Assembly (NCBI GenBank): GCA_016219165.1
Contig: JACRCB010000165.1
Location: 1-8,510, forward strand
Length of the DNA stretch: 8,510 bases
Source: Deltaproteobacteria bacterium
GTDB lineage: Bacteria; Desulfobacterota; GWC2-55-46; DRQE01
Direction of reading: 5' to 3'
The notes under the pieces: generated by a model
What the model saw: only the letters and a program-made list of their open reading frames with translations
The model's database searches: none
Told to the model about the DNA's origin: nothing
Position numbers and translations under genes: made by a program
Shown here: piece after piece, positions 1 through 5,252 of the stretch
How the letters are laid out: every line of letters starts with the position of its first letter
Numbering within the stretch: the stretch's first letter is position 1

Positions 1-369
1 AACGACAACGCCGTCCGGAGCCGCCACCTCTATATGGTGTACGGCCTTATCTAAGATTATCTTGTTTTTTAAGAGGTGGTTAATAAGGGCTGCCCCCTCC
101 CCCTTCCGGCCGCTTATTATCTCTTCGAGTTTGTCCCTTATAAACCCGTCGCTTGAAAAATCCTCGGCCCTCCTCTTCGACATCTCAATGAACTGATACA
201 GACTGCCCTCATGCGTCTCGGCCAACGCGGTCAGGTCCCTCATTATAAGCCTTTCCAGATGTCTTCTGTTCTGCCTGTAGGTTACAAGGAATGTTGCGAG
301 CAGGGGGAGGATTACGATGATTACCGAGATGAGCAATTTTTGCATTATGGAAAGGCGGTATCTTCGCAT
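1..369 (-). CDS. Membrane-anchored sensor protein, N-terminal part (partial at left edge)
   Basis: Reading the minus strand from an ATG at 369 gives 123 uninterrupted codons that run off the left edge. The protein starts with a short basic stretch (MRRYRLSIMQK) and then one hydrophobic segment at about residues 12-29 (LLISVIIVILPLLATFLV), a typical N-terminal signal anchor. After this comes a charged, probably helical, extracytoplasmic region with repeated Arg/Glu. Near the edge the strand-like sequence HHIEVAAPDGVVV resembles the start of a Cache/PAS-like sensor fold. This architecture is common in sensor histidine kinases, diguanylate cyclases and chemoreceptors, but the output domain lies outside the window, so the class cannot be stated. 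AAAGG sits 8 nt before the ATG, and an in-frame TGA at 403-405 limits any upstream start. A second ATG eight codons in is a possible alternative start. The gene is divergent from mazG. Confidence 0.75.
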   Translation of the reverse strand, partial: MRRYRLSIMQKLLISVIIVILPLLATFLVTYRQNRRHLERLIMRDLTALAETHEGSLYQFIEMSKRRAEDFSSDGFIRDKLEEIISGRKGEGAALINHLLKNKIILDKAVHHIEVAAPDGVVV

Positions 370-456
370 AAGAATAACCTTTACCCTAAATGGCAGGTTA
401 TATCAAGGTTCGGATAGAGTCTCATGGTGGCGCCGGGCCGGATAAGCCGTATGGGG

Positions 457-486
457 TTGACAAATTAGATATAGCACACGAACTAT
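457..486 (+). promoter_or_regulatory. Candidate sigma70-type promoter for mazG
   Basis: A perfect TTGACA (457-462) is followed after 18 nt by AACTAT (481-486), a weak -10 match that keeps the A at position 2 and the T at position 6. It lies about 50 bp before the mazG start in the gap between divergent genes. The -35 box is strong, but the -10 assignment is uncertain because TATGTA at 484 is an alternative at poorer spacing. Confidence 0.35.
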
Positions 487-511
487 GTATGGTCAACATT
501 TGATTTAAATT

Positions 512-535
512 CCGGCCTGTGGCAAAATAGGCCGG
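512..535 (+). promoter_or_regulatory. Hairpin covering the mazG ribosome binding region
   Basis: CCGGCCT (512-518) and AGGCCGG (529-535) form a perfect 7-bp stem with a 10-nt loop, ending two bases before the mazG ATG. The only Shine-Dalgarno-like bases, AGG at 529-531, lie inside the 3' arm. If folded in the mRNA, the stem would hide the binding site. The inverted repeat is directly visible; a regulatory role is inference. Confidence 0.45.
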
Positions 536-537
536 CC

Positions 538-1344
538 ATGAAAAAAGACGCGCTCGACAAACTCACCTCCCTCATGGAACGCCTCCGGGGGCCAAAGGGC
601 TGCCCGTGGGACAGGGAACAGACGCTCGAAAGCCTTACCCCTTTCATAATCGAAGAGGCGTATGAGGTTGTCGGCGCAATCGAATCGGGCAAGGCAAGCG
701 ACATCATGGAGGAACTCGGGGACCTTCTATTCCAGATAATATTCGCGGCGCAGATTGCGAATGAAAAGAGAAAATTCGACATAACGGACGTAATGGAGGC
801 GAGTGTGGAGAAGATGACAAGGCGTCATCCCCATGTATTCGGGAAAGTCAGGGCAGAAACGCCGGCGGACGTGCTGAAACACTGGGCACGTATAAAAAAA
901 GAGGAAAAAGAGAAGGGAGGGAAGAAAGAAGGCTGTCTTTCAGGAATCCCCGACGCCTTCCCCTCGCTCCTCAGGGCGCATAAGATAACCGAAAAGGCAT
1001 CCAGGGCCGGGTTTGACTGGAAGAATCTCAAAGGAGTGCTCGGAAAAGTGAATGAAGAACTTTCGGAATTCATGGAAGCCCTCTCAACAGGGGATGCGAA
1101 AAGAACGGAGGAAGAATTCGGGGACCTCCTCTTTTCTCTCGTAAACTTGAGCAGATTCATCGAGGTAAACCCCGAAGAGGCATTGAGGAAAACCATCGGA
1201 AGGTTCATAAGCCGCTTCCATTACATAGAAAAAACACTTGATAAGAAGAAGAGACCCCTCCAGTCGGCATCGCTTGAAGAAATGGAAAGGCTCTGGCAAG
1301 AGGCTAAGGCAAAAGAGAAAAAACGAACGATTACGGAAAGTTAA
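538..1344 (+). CDS. mazG: MazG nucleoside triphosphate pyrophosphohydrolase
   Basis: This 268-residue protein matches the full-length two-domain MazG family (the E. coli protein is 263 aa), which hydrolyses NTPs and dNTPs to the monophosphate and pyrophosphate in the cytoplasm. The family is linked to clearing aberrant nucleotides and to modulating (p)ppGpp levels. The N-terminal domain opens with the hallmark GCPWDREQT (about 21-29). It carries the metal-binding EExxE (Glu39, Glu40, Glu43) and ExxD (Glu59, Asp62) helices, then RRHPHVF (about 95-101). The second domain repeats the pattern with EExxE (Glu173, Glu174, Glu177) and EFGDLLF (Glu193, Asp196), so both sites look intact. The linker around 119-132 is very lysine/glutamate rich. 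The ATG at 538 is the first usable start; the frame is open upstream to 472, but no standard start codon precedes it. The gene stands alone between the divergent sensor gene and convergent murJ. No good terminator follows. Confidence 0.95.
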   Translation: MKKDALDKLTSLMERLRGPKGCPWDREQTLESLTPFIIEEAYEVVGAIESGKASDIMEELGDLLFQIIFAAQIANEKRKFDITDVMEASVEKMTRRHPHVFGKVRAETPADVLKHWARIKKEEKEKGGKKEGCLSGIPDAFPSLLRAHKITEKASRAGFDWKNLKGVLGKVNEELSEFMEALSTGDAKRTEEEFGDLLFSLVNLSRFIEVNPEEALRKTIGRFISRFHYIEKTLDKKKRPLQSASLEEMERLWQEAKAKEKKRTITES

Positions 1345-1362
1345 AAAGATTTCCCCACCGGA

Positions 1363-1371
1363 TGTGGATAA
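1363..1371 (-). promoter_or_regulatory. Perfect DnaA-box 9-mer in the mazG/murJ gap
   Basis: TTATCCACA, the consensus DnaA box, lies on the minus strand here in non-coding DNA between convergent mazG and murJ. Two poorer look-alikes, TTAATCACA (1446-1454) and TGTGAATCA (1464-1472), each differ from consensus at two positions and flank an AT-rich stretch. A single perfect box may be chance; its non-coding position makes it worth noting. DnaA binding is inference. Confidence 0.35.
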
Positions 1372-1499
1372 CTTGTTAAGAAGCCCGTCAGTGAAAATCA
1401 CGGGGGAAGCGGATTCAGAAGGATTTCAGACGATTGCATATTTTTTAATCACAGGATTTACTTTGTGAATCAAAGAGTTAGGCTATTTCCCTGGATTAT

Positions 1500-3086
1500 T
1501 CAATTCGAGGAATATTTTGTCCTGATTCTCTTGATACGGCCTTCCACAATCTCCTTTAAAAACACCACCTCATGAGCGTTCAAGAACCTGCAGACGGTAA
1601 TATAGACTATGAGGCCCGCGGCTATGGAGAAGCCGAGGAAGAGCGCGCCATGAAGCTTGCCGAACCCCTCCCAGCCGGAATAAGAAGTCAGTAGAAAGAG
1701 TGTAGCGCCCATCAAGACCGCGGCGGCAAAAGATTTGAGCGCGGAAAAAACTATACCCCTTGCCCCGAACCTTCCCATCTTGAGCCTCAGGGCTATGGAG
1801 AGAAAAGAGAGGTCGAGCACGGCGGAAAGGGAGGCCGCAAGCGCAAGGCCCCCGTGTCTCAGGGGTTTAATAAGGACAATGCACATTATTATGTTAAAGA
1901 AGAAGGACATCACCGCGCCTATAACGGGTGTGCGCGTATCCTTCAGGGAATAGAATACCGACACGAGTATCCTCGACGAGGCGACCGGCACAATGCCGAG
2001 CGCGTAGAAATAAAGGGCGAAGGCGGTTTGGGAGGCCTCAAGGGGGCCGAACTCCCCCCTTCTGAAGAGTATGTTTATTATGGGCGGGGCAAGGACAATA
2101 AGCCCGGCCGTCGCCGGGATATTCACGAAATTCACCGTCCTCATGGTAAATGAGAGTGAATCCCTGAAAGAAGAAAAATCTTTTTTCGTGACGAATTCCG
2201 AAAGGCTCGGCAGCAACGCATGGGTGAACGCAACCCCGAATATCCCCAGCGGCAGCTCCATAAGCCTGGAGCCGAAATAAAGATACGAGACACTGCCTTC
2301 GGGAAGCCGGGAGGCGAAGTTGGTGGTAACGAATACGTTTAACTGGTATATCCCTATTCCCACGACCGCCGGCCCCATGAGGATAAGTATCTTTTTTATG
2401 GCGGGGTCGTTCCACCTGAAATAAATCCGCGGGAGCATGCCGTATCTCTTGAGAAACGGCACCTGCACCGCAAACTGTAACGCGACCCCGCAGACAACCC
2501 CAATCCCTAACGCATAGACCGGCACCCCTAAAAACGGGGAAAGAAGGAAGGCAAAGAGGATAATCGAAATATTGAAAACAACGGGCGAGAGCGCCGGCGC
2601 CGCAAAATGCCTCATGGTGTGGAGGACCCCCATGGAGGCCGCCATAAGACCTATGAAGACCATGTGTGGGAACATGAGCCTTGTAAGGTTTACCGTAATG
2701 GAGAACTTCCTCTCCACGGCCAAAAACCCGGGGGACATGAGGACCACGAGGTTGCGCGAAAAGACCATCCCCAGAACGGCCAGCACAACGAGTATTATGA
2801 AGAAGAGGGTAAAAAATCCCGAAACGAAATCCCGAGCCTCCTCTTTTGAACGGCCGGCAAAAACATCCGTAAATATCGGTATGAAAGAACTCGTAAGCGC
2901 GCCCTCTCCCACAAGCCTCCTTAAGAGGTTGGAGACCCTGAACGCCACGAAGAACGCGTCCGCATACATGGTGGCGCCGAAGATATACGCTATACAGGCA
3001 TCCCTCAGATAACCCATTATGCGGCTTATTATGGTGGCAAACCCCATAATAGACGCCGCCTTGGCTATTTTTCTCTCATTGGCCAT
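1500..3086 (-). CDS. murJ: Lipid II flippase MurJ (MviN family)
   Basis: This 528-residue, very hydrophobic protein belongs to the MOP superfamily flippases that move lipid II across the inner membrane for peptidoglycan synthesis. The length is close to the E. coli protein (about 511 aa) and the pattern fits about 14 membrane helices. Family landmarks are present. SRIMGYLRDA gives Arg22 and Arg28, equivalent to E. coli Arg18 and Arg24. ADAFFVAFRVSNLLRRLVGEGA follows, with Asp43 matching the essential E. coli Asp39. SRLMELPLGIFGVA gives Arg274 and Glu277, equivalent to Arg270 and Glu273. FYSLKDTRTPV follows at about 378-388. The ATG at 3086 has AAAGG about 7 nt upstream (CAAAGGTAAAAG). It is divergent from rpsT and convergent with mazG. 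The 5' region carries several palindromes that could lie in its leader. No convincing terminator follows the stop. Confidence 0.97.
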   Translation of the reverse strand: MANERKIAKAASIMGFATIISRIMGYLRDACIAYIFGATMYADAFFVAFRVSNLLRRLVGEGALTSSFIPIFTDVFAGRSKEEARDFVSGFFTLFFIILVVLAVLGMVFSRNLVVLMSPGFLAVERKFSITVNLTRLMFPHMVFIGLMAASMGVLHTMRHFAAPALSPVVFNISIILFAFLLSPFLGVPVYALGIGVVCGVALQFAVQVPFLKRYGMLPRIYFRWNDPAIKKILILMGPAVVGIGIYQLNVFVTTNFASRLPEGSVSYLYFGSRLMELPLGIFGVAFTHALLPSLSEFVTKKDFSSFRDSLSFTMRTVNFVNIPATAGLIVLAPPIINILFRRGEFGPLEASQTAFALYFYALGIVPVASSRILVSVFYSLKDTRTPVIGAVMSFFFNIIMCIVLIKPLRHGGLALAASLSAVLDLSFLSIALRLKMGRFGARGIVFSALKSFAAAVLMGATLFLLTSYSGWEGFGKLHGALFLGFSIAAGLIVYITVCRFLNAHEVVFLKEIVEGRIKRIRTKYSSN

Positions 3087-3103
3087 CTTTTACCTTTGAA
3101 TAA

Positions 3104-3123
3104 CTCCGCCATAAATGGCGGAG
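3104..3123. repeat. 9-bp perfect inverted repeat just upstream of murJ
   Basis: CTCCGCCAT (3104-3112) and ATGGCGGAG (3115-3123) are perfect complements separated by AA, and the 3104 end lies 18 bp before the murJ ATG. On the murJ strand the hairpin is followed by TTATTC rather than a T run, so it is a poor terminator. It could be a leader hairpin, an operator for a dimeric protein, or a copy of a dispersed palindrome. Confidence 0.6.
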
Positions 3124-3157
3124 ATTCTTCGACGGTGAGGAAGTTGTCATTTATATA

Positions 3158-3221
3158 GCTCGCCCGACCCATCCTTCGGATGGGTACCCCGCGCCTCTAA
3201 AGAGGCGGGATTGCGGCGAGC
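3158..3221. repeat. 64-nt palindromic element with three-way-junction fold
   Basis: An outer 7-bp stem, GCTCGCC (3158-3164) with GGCGAGC (3215-3221), encloses two perfect hairpins. The first pairs ACCCATCC (3167-3174) with GGATGGGT (3178-3185) around TTC. The second pairs CGCCTCT (3192-3198) with AGAGGCG (3201-3207) around AA. Junction linkers are CG, ACCCCG and GGATTGC. All 22 pairs are Watson-Crick. It sits between the divergent murJ and rpsT starts, upstream of the rpsT promoter, so it can only be transcribed with murJ or from an unseen promoter. The 2-3-nt loops argue against ligand-binding purine- or TPP-type riboswitches and favour a cruciform-type repeat; this is inference. Confidence 0.6.
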
Positions 3222-3249
3222 ATTCCGTTCCCGTTAAGCTTTTTGCGGA

Positions 3250-3262
3250 CTTTTGCCAAAAG
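3250..3262. repeat. Short palindrome upstream of the rpsT promoter
   Basis: CTTTTG and CAAAAG flank a single C, a 6-bp inverted repeat ending 19 bp before the rpsT -35 box. It may be a protein site or chance in a low-complexity stretch. Confidence 0.25.
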
Positions 3263-3281
3263 AGAGATGAGGGAATTATGC

Positions 3282-3310
3282 TTGACAATACCCTCTGGAA
3301 ATAATAACAT
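3282..3310 (+). promoter_or_regulatory. Sigma70-type promoter of rpsT
   Basis: A perfect TTGACA (3282-3287), a 17-nt spacer and TAACAT (3305-3310, four of six consensus bases) stand about 33 bp before the rpsT start. Box quality, spacing and location agree, and a strong promoter is expected for a ribosomal protein gene. The short leader that results would not include the palindromes farther left. Confidence 0.7.
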
Positions 3311-3328
3311 TTTATCTTAATCATAAAC

Positions 3329-3335
3329 GGAGGTG
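3329..3335 (+). promoter_or_regulatory. Ribosome binding site that fixes the UUG start of rpsT
   Basis: GGAGGTG, a strong Shine-Dalgarno match, is 7 nt before TTG at 3343. There is no ATG or GTG that would give a full-length S20, so this site supports initiation at UUG. Confidence 0.8.
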
Positions 3336-3342
3336 GAAAGAA

Positions 3343-3612
3343 TTGGCAACCCACGCGTCAGCAATCAAAAGGCACAAACAGAGCGAAAAAAGGAACCTGA
3401 GGAACAAGGCCGTCAAAGCGGCCATAAAGACCGCAACGAGGAATCTAAGGGGCGCCCTTGCAAATGGAAAAAAGGAAGAAGCGGGAGTTCTGCTTAAGAC
3501 AGCCGTTTCCCTTCTCGACAAGGCGGTTACAAGGGGTGTATTGCACAGAAACAACGCCTCCCGCAGGGTCTCCCGTCTTACATCGGCAGTAATCTCCATA
3601 ACCTCCAAATGA
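3343..3612 (+). CDS. rpsT: Small ribosomal subunit protein S20 (bS20)
   Basis: This 89-residue, strongly basic protein has the S20 pattern: an N-terminal HASAIKRHKQSEKRN segment, helical Ala/Lys-rich centre, and the C-terminal signature HRNNASRRVSRL (about 68-79). It binds 16S rRNA early in 30S assembly as a three-helix bundle. E. coli S20 is 87 aa, so this is full length. The start is TTG, supported by a strong ribosome binding site, and the N-terminus aligns with S20 from residue 1. The E. coli gene also uses UUG, where it contributes to translational autoregulation by S20; the same control here is inference. It has its own promoter, is divergent from murJ and convergent with holA. Only an imperfect hairpin (3627-3650) without a T tract follows. 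Confidence 0.95.
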   Translation: MATHASAIKRHKQSEKRNLRNKAVKAAIKTATRNLRGALANGKKEEAGVLLKTAVSLLDKAVTRGVLHRNNASRRVSRLTSAVISITSK

Positions 3613-3677
3613 TTTAAGAACGGGGCAGGTATCTTGAGAGAGCCTTACCTTATGGCGCCTTTTGTAAAAAAGGTTCC

Positions 3678-4658
3678 CTAATGCTGCGGGCGTAATCCGC
3701 CCTTGCCGCATAACTCCATTACAAGGTCCGTCATAATAAACCCATGAGGAAGCCGGCTTGATTTAAACTCGATGTCAGCCGAGGCCAGCCGGGTAAGCGC
3801 CCGGAGGAGTTCGATGTCCGAGAAATTCCTGGCCGCCTTGAGACAACGGTCCAGGTTCTCCCTCGATATGCGCACCAAACCCGCAAGCCTGTAAGCCTCG
3901 ACCCCTTTTTTCTGATAAGCCCTGACCTTAAGAAGCGTTCTGAAATGCCAGGCGATGGCGCCGAGGAGTTTAAGCGGTTCTTCCTCCGAAAGGCCGGAAA
4001 GCGCCCTCATCGCCCCGCCTATGTCCTTTCTCCCTATCGCACCCGCAAGGTCGAAGGCGTCAAAATCCCTGACAGGGTTGGCGCACGACTCTATATCCCC
4101 CTCGTCTATCCGGTTTGTCTCCCCGGTAAAGGTCATAACCTTATCGAGCTCGCCTTTTATGTCGCGAAGATTATCTCCCGCAAGGTATAGAAGCCTTTCC
4201 GCCGCCGCCGGCGTAATCTCCTTCTCTCCGCGCATTGCGTACCCTTTCACCCAACGCCTCAGTCCATCCCCGGTAAGTTTCTTATACTCCCTTGCATAGC
4301 CCTGAGCCTTCAGATACTTAAAAAACTCCGAACCCCAGTCGAGCTTCCTTCCGCGGGCTATGAAAATTAGACATGTGGAAGGAGAAGGGGATTTTGCATA
4401 ATCGAGAAACTCCTTTGCCTCTTCGGCCCCGAGTTCCTCCGCGCCGTTCACCAAAACGACCCTCCCCGCCGAGAAGGCGGGCATGGTCTTCGCTCCCCGT
4501 ATGACCTCCGGGGCCGAAAGCGTTTTCCCTTCATATACGTGGTAGTTCAAGGACTCAAACCCCTTCGAAAGGACGAGCCTCTTTATGTCTCCGAGCGCTT
4601 CTTCCATCAAATAATCCTCTTCGCCGAAAAAATAATGAACGGGTTTGGTTTTTTCCAT
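3678..4658 (-). CDS. holA: DNA polymerase III delta subunit
   Basis: The product (326 aa from the ATG at 4658, 330 aa from the GTG at 4670) is the clamp-loader delta subunit, which opens the beta sliding clamp inside the gamma/tau complex. E. coli delta is 343 aa. The start VHYFFGEEDYLMEEAL (about 7-22) is the family signature. It is followed by a degenerate AAA+ fold, CLIFIARGRKLD (about 96-107), and LLYLAGDNLRDIKGELDKV (about 156-174), the typical helical region with its 'GDNLRDI.GEL.K' pattern. No Walker A motif is present, as expected for delta. The ATG at 4658 is preferred because AAGGGTG at 4674-4668 lies 9 nt upstream, whereas AAGG abuts the GTG. It follows lptE by 14 nt and is probably translationally coupled. 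It is the last gene of the leuS-lptE-holA operon and convergent with rpsT. Confidence 0.92.
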   Translation of the reverse strand: MEKTKPVHYFFGEEDYLMEEALGDIKRLVLSKGFESLNYHVYEGKTLSAPEVIRGAKTMPAFSAGRVVLVNGAEELGAEEAKEFLDYAKSPSPSTCLIFIARGRKLDWGSEFFKYLKAQGYAREYKKLTGDGLRRWVKGYAMRGEKEITPAAAERLLYLAGDNLRDIKGELDKVMTFTGETNRIDEGDIESCANPVRDFDAFDLAGAIGRKDIGGAMRALSGLSEEEPLKLLGAIAWHFRTLLKVRAYQKKGVEAYRLAGLVRISRENLDRCLKAARNFSDIELLRALTRLASADIEFKSSRLPHGFIMTDLVMELCGKGGLRPQH

Positions 4659-4660
4659 GG

Positions 4661-4674
4661 AAGGGCGCACCCTT
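4661..4674 (-). promoter_or_regulatory. Small hairpin over the holA ribosome binding site
   Basis: On the minus strand AAGGG and CCCTT form a 5-bp stem around TGCG, with the Shine-Dalgarno bases in the first arm. The lptE stop codon overlaps the stem base, so ribosomes finishing lptE would open it. This fits translational coupling, which is inferred rather than shown. Confidence 0.35.
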
Positions 4675-5188
4675 AAAAGCCCTCGAGCATATGTTCCCTT
4701 ACGAGCCTCGCGGTATCGCTCGAGATCTTTACAAGCGCGCTCCGTTCGGCATCCTTGGTAGCCATTAAGGCATCGGTATCTACGGTAAAGTCCTCGTAAT
4801 CTCTTATGTTCTTATCTTCCCACAGGACCACTCCGTCGCTTTTCCGCAGGACCTTTATGGAAATAACAATTGTCAGACGGTATTCCCTGATAACGGCCTT
4901 TGAACTGTAGGAGACCGGGGTAAGTTCGTATGCAATAACCGTCCCATACAACACTGCGTCTGCCCTCCCGGAATCCGCCACATCAAAGATATTGACGAAC
5001 TCATCGACTATGGCCGTTGTTATCACACTCTCCACGTCCGGCCTGTACGTATCGTTTTTAAAGACAGGTATGGCGAGGGAATTAATCCCGCTCAAGGCCG
5101 GGTTATCACCCTTGCCGAGCGTGTGATAACCGCAGCCGTATGCGGAGATTGCAAAAAAGAATATGAAGAGATACCGGATAATTTTCAT
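4673..5188 (-). CDS. lptE: LPS-assembly lipoprotein LptE (LptE/RlpB family)
   Basis: The 171-residue product begins with a lipoprotein signal peptide: MKIIR, a hydrophobic core (about 6-16), then AYGC with the lipidated cysteine at 19. CGYHTLG after cleavage is the usual mature start of this family. A strand-rich domain follows, with LAIPVFKNDTYRPDVE (about 38-53), AVLYGTVIAYELTPVSYSS (about 78-96) and REYRLTIVISIKVLR (about 101-115), then a C-terminal helix. LptE sits in the outer membrane as a plug inside LptD and helps insert lipopolysaccharide. Its place between leuS and holA is the classical lptE position in Gram-negatives and strengthens the call, since the family is divergent in sequence. 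GGTGAG lies 3 nt before the ATG, a short spacing. The gene starts 64 bp after leuS ends. Confidence 0.88.
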   Translation of the reverse strand: MKIIRYLFIFFFAISAYGCGYHTLGKGDNPALSGINSLAIPVFKNDTYRPDVESVITTAIVDEFVNIFDVADSGRADAVLYGTVIAYELTPVSYSSKAVIREYRLTIVISIKVLRKSDGVVLWEDKNIRDYEDFTVDTDALMATKDAERSALVKISSDTARLVREHMLEGF

Positions 5189-5252
5189 AGGCTCACCATT
5201 ATATTAAATACCCGCCGCAGATGTATTCCGGTTTTTCCGGCTGTTTGGGGGT

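Noticed and set aside
578..597. Extra cysteine cluster (C578, H581, C594, C597 of LeuS, protein numbering) as a novel domain
   Set aside because: I recall the same type of knuckle before KMSKS in other bacterial LeuRS, so it is probably lineage variation rather than something new.
825..1208. Long open frames opposite mazG, murJ, holA and leuS
   Set aside because: They overlap strongly supported genes on the other strand, have no family resemblance, and are expected shadow frames.
1446..1468. TCACA/TGTGA stem as a terminator for mazG or murJ
   Set aside because: It has only 5 bp with a 10-nt loop, and no T run follows on either strand.
3627..3673. Possible shared terminator between convergent rpsT and holA: AGGTA/TACCT (3627-3650) and CCTTTT/AAAAGG (3658-3673)
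   Set aside because: The first stem is imperfect with a long interrupted loop, and neither stem is followed by a T run on either strand.
5198..5203. Perfect TATAAT on the minus strand just before lptE
   Set aside because: No -35 match lies 16-18 bp upstream, and a transcript would start only about 2 bases before the ATG, so operon transcription from leuS is more likely.
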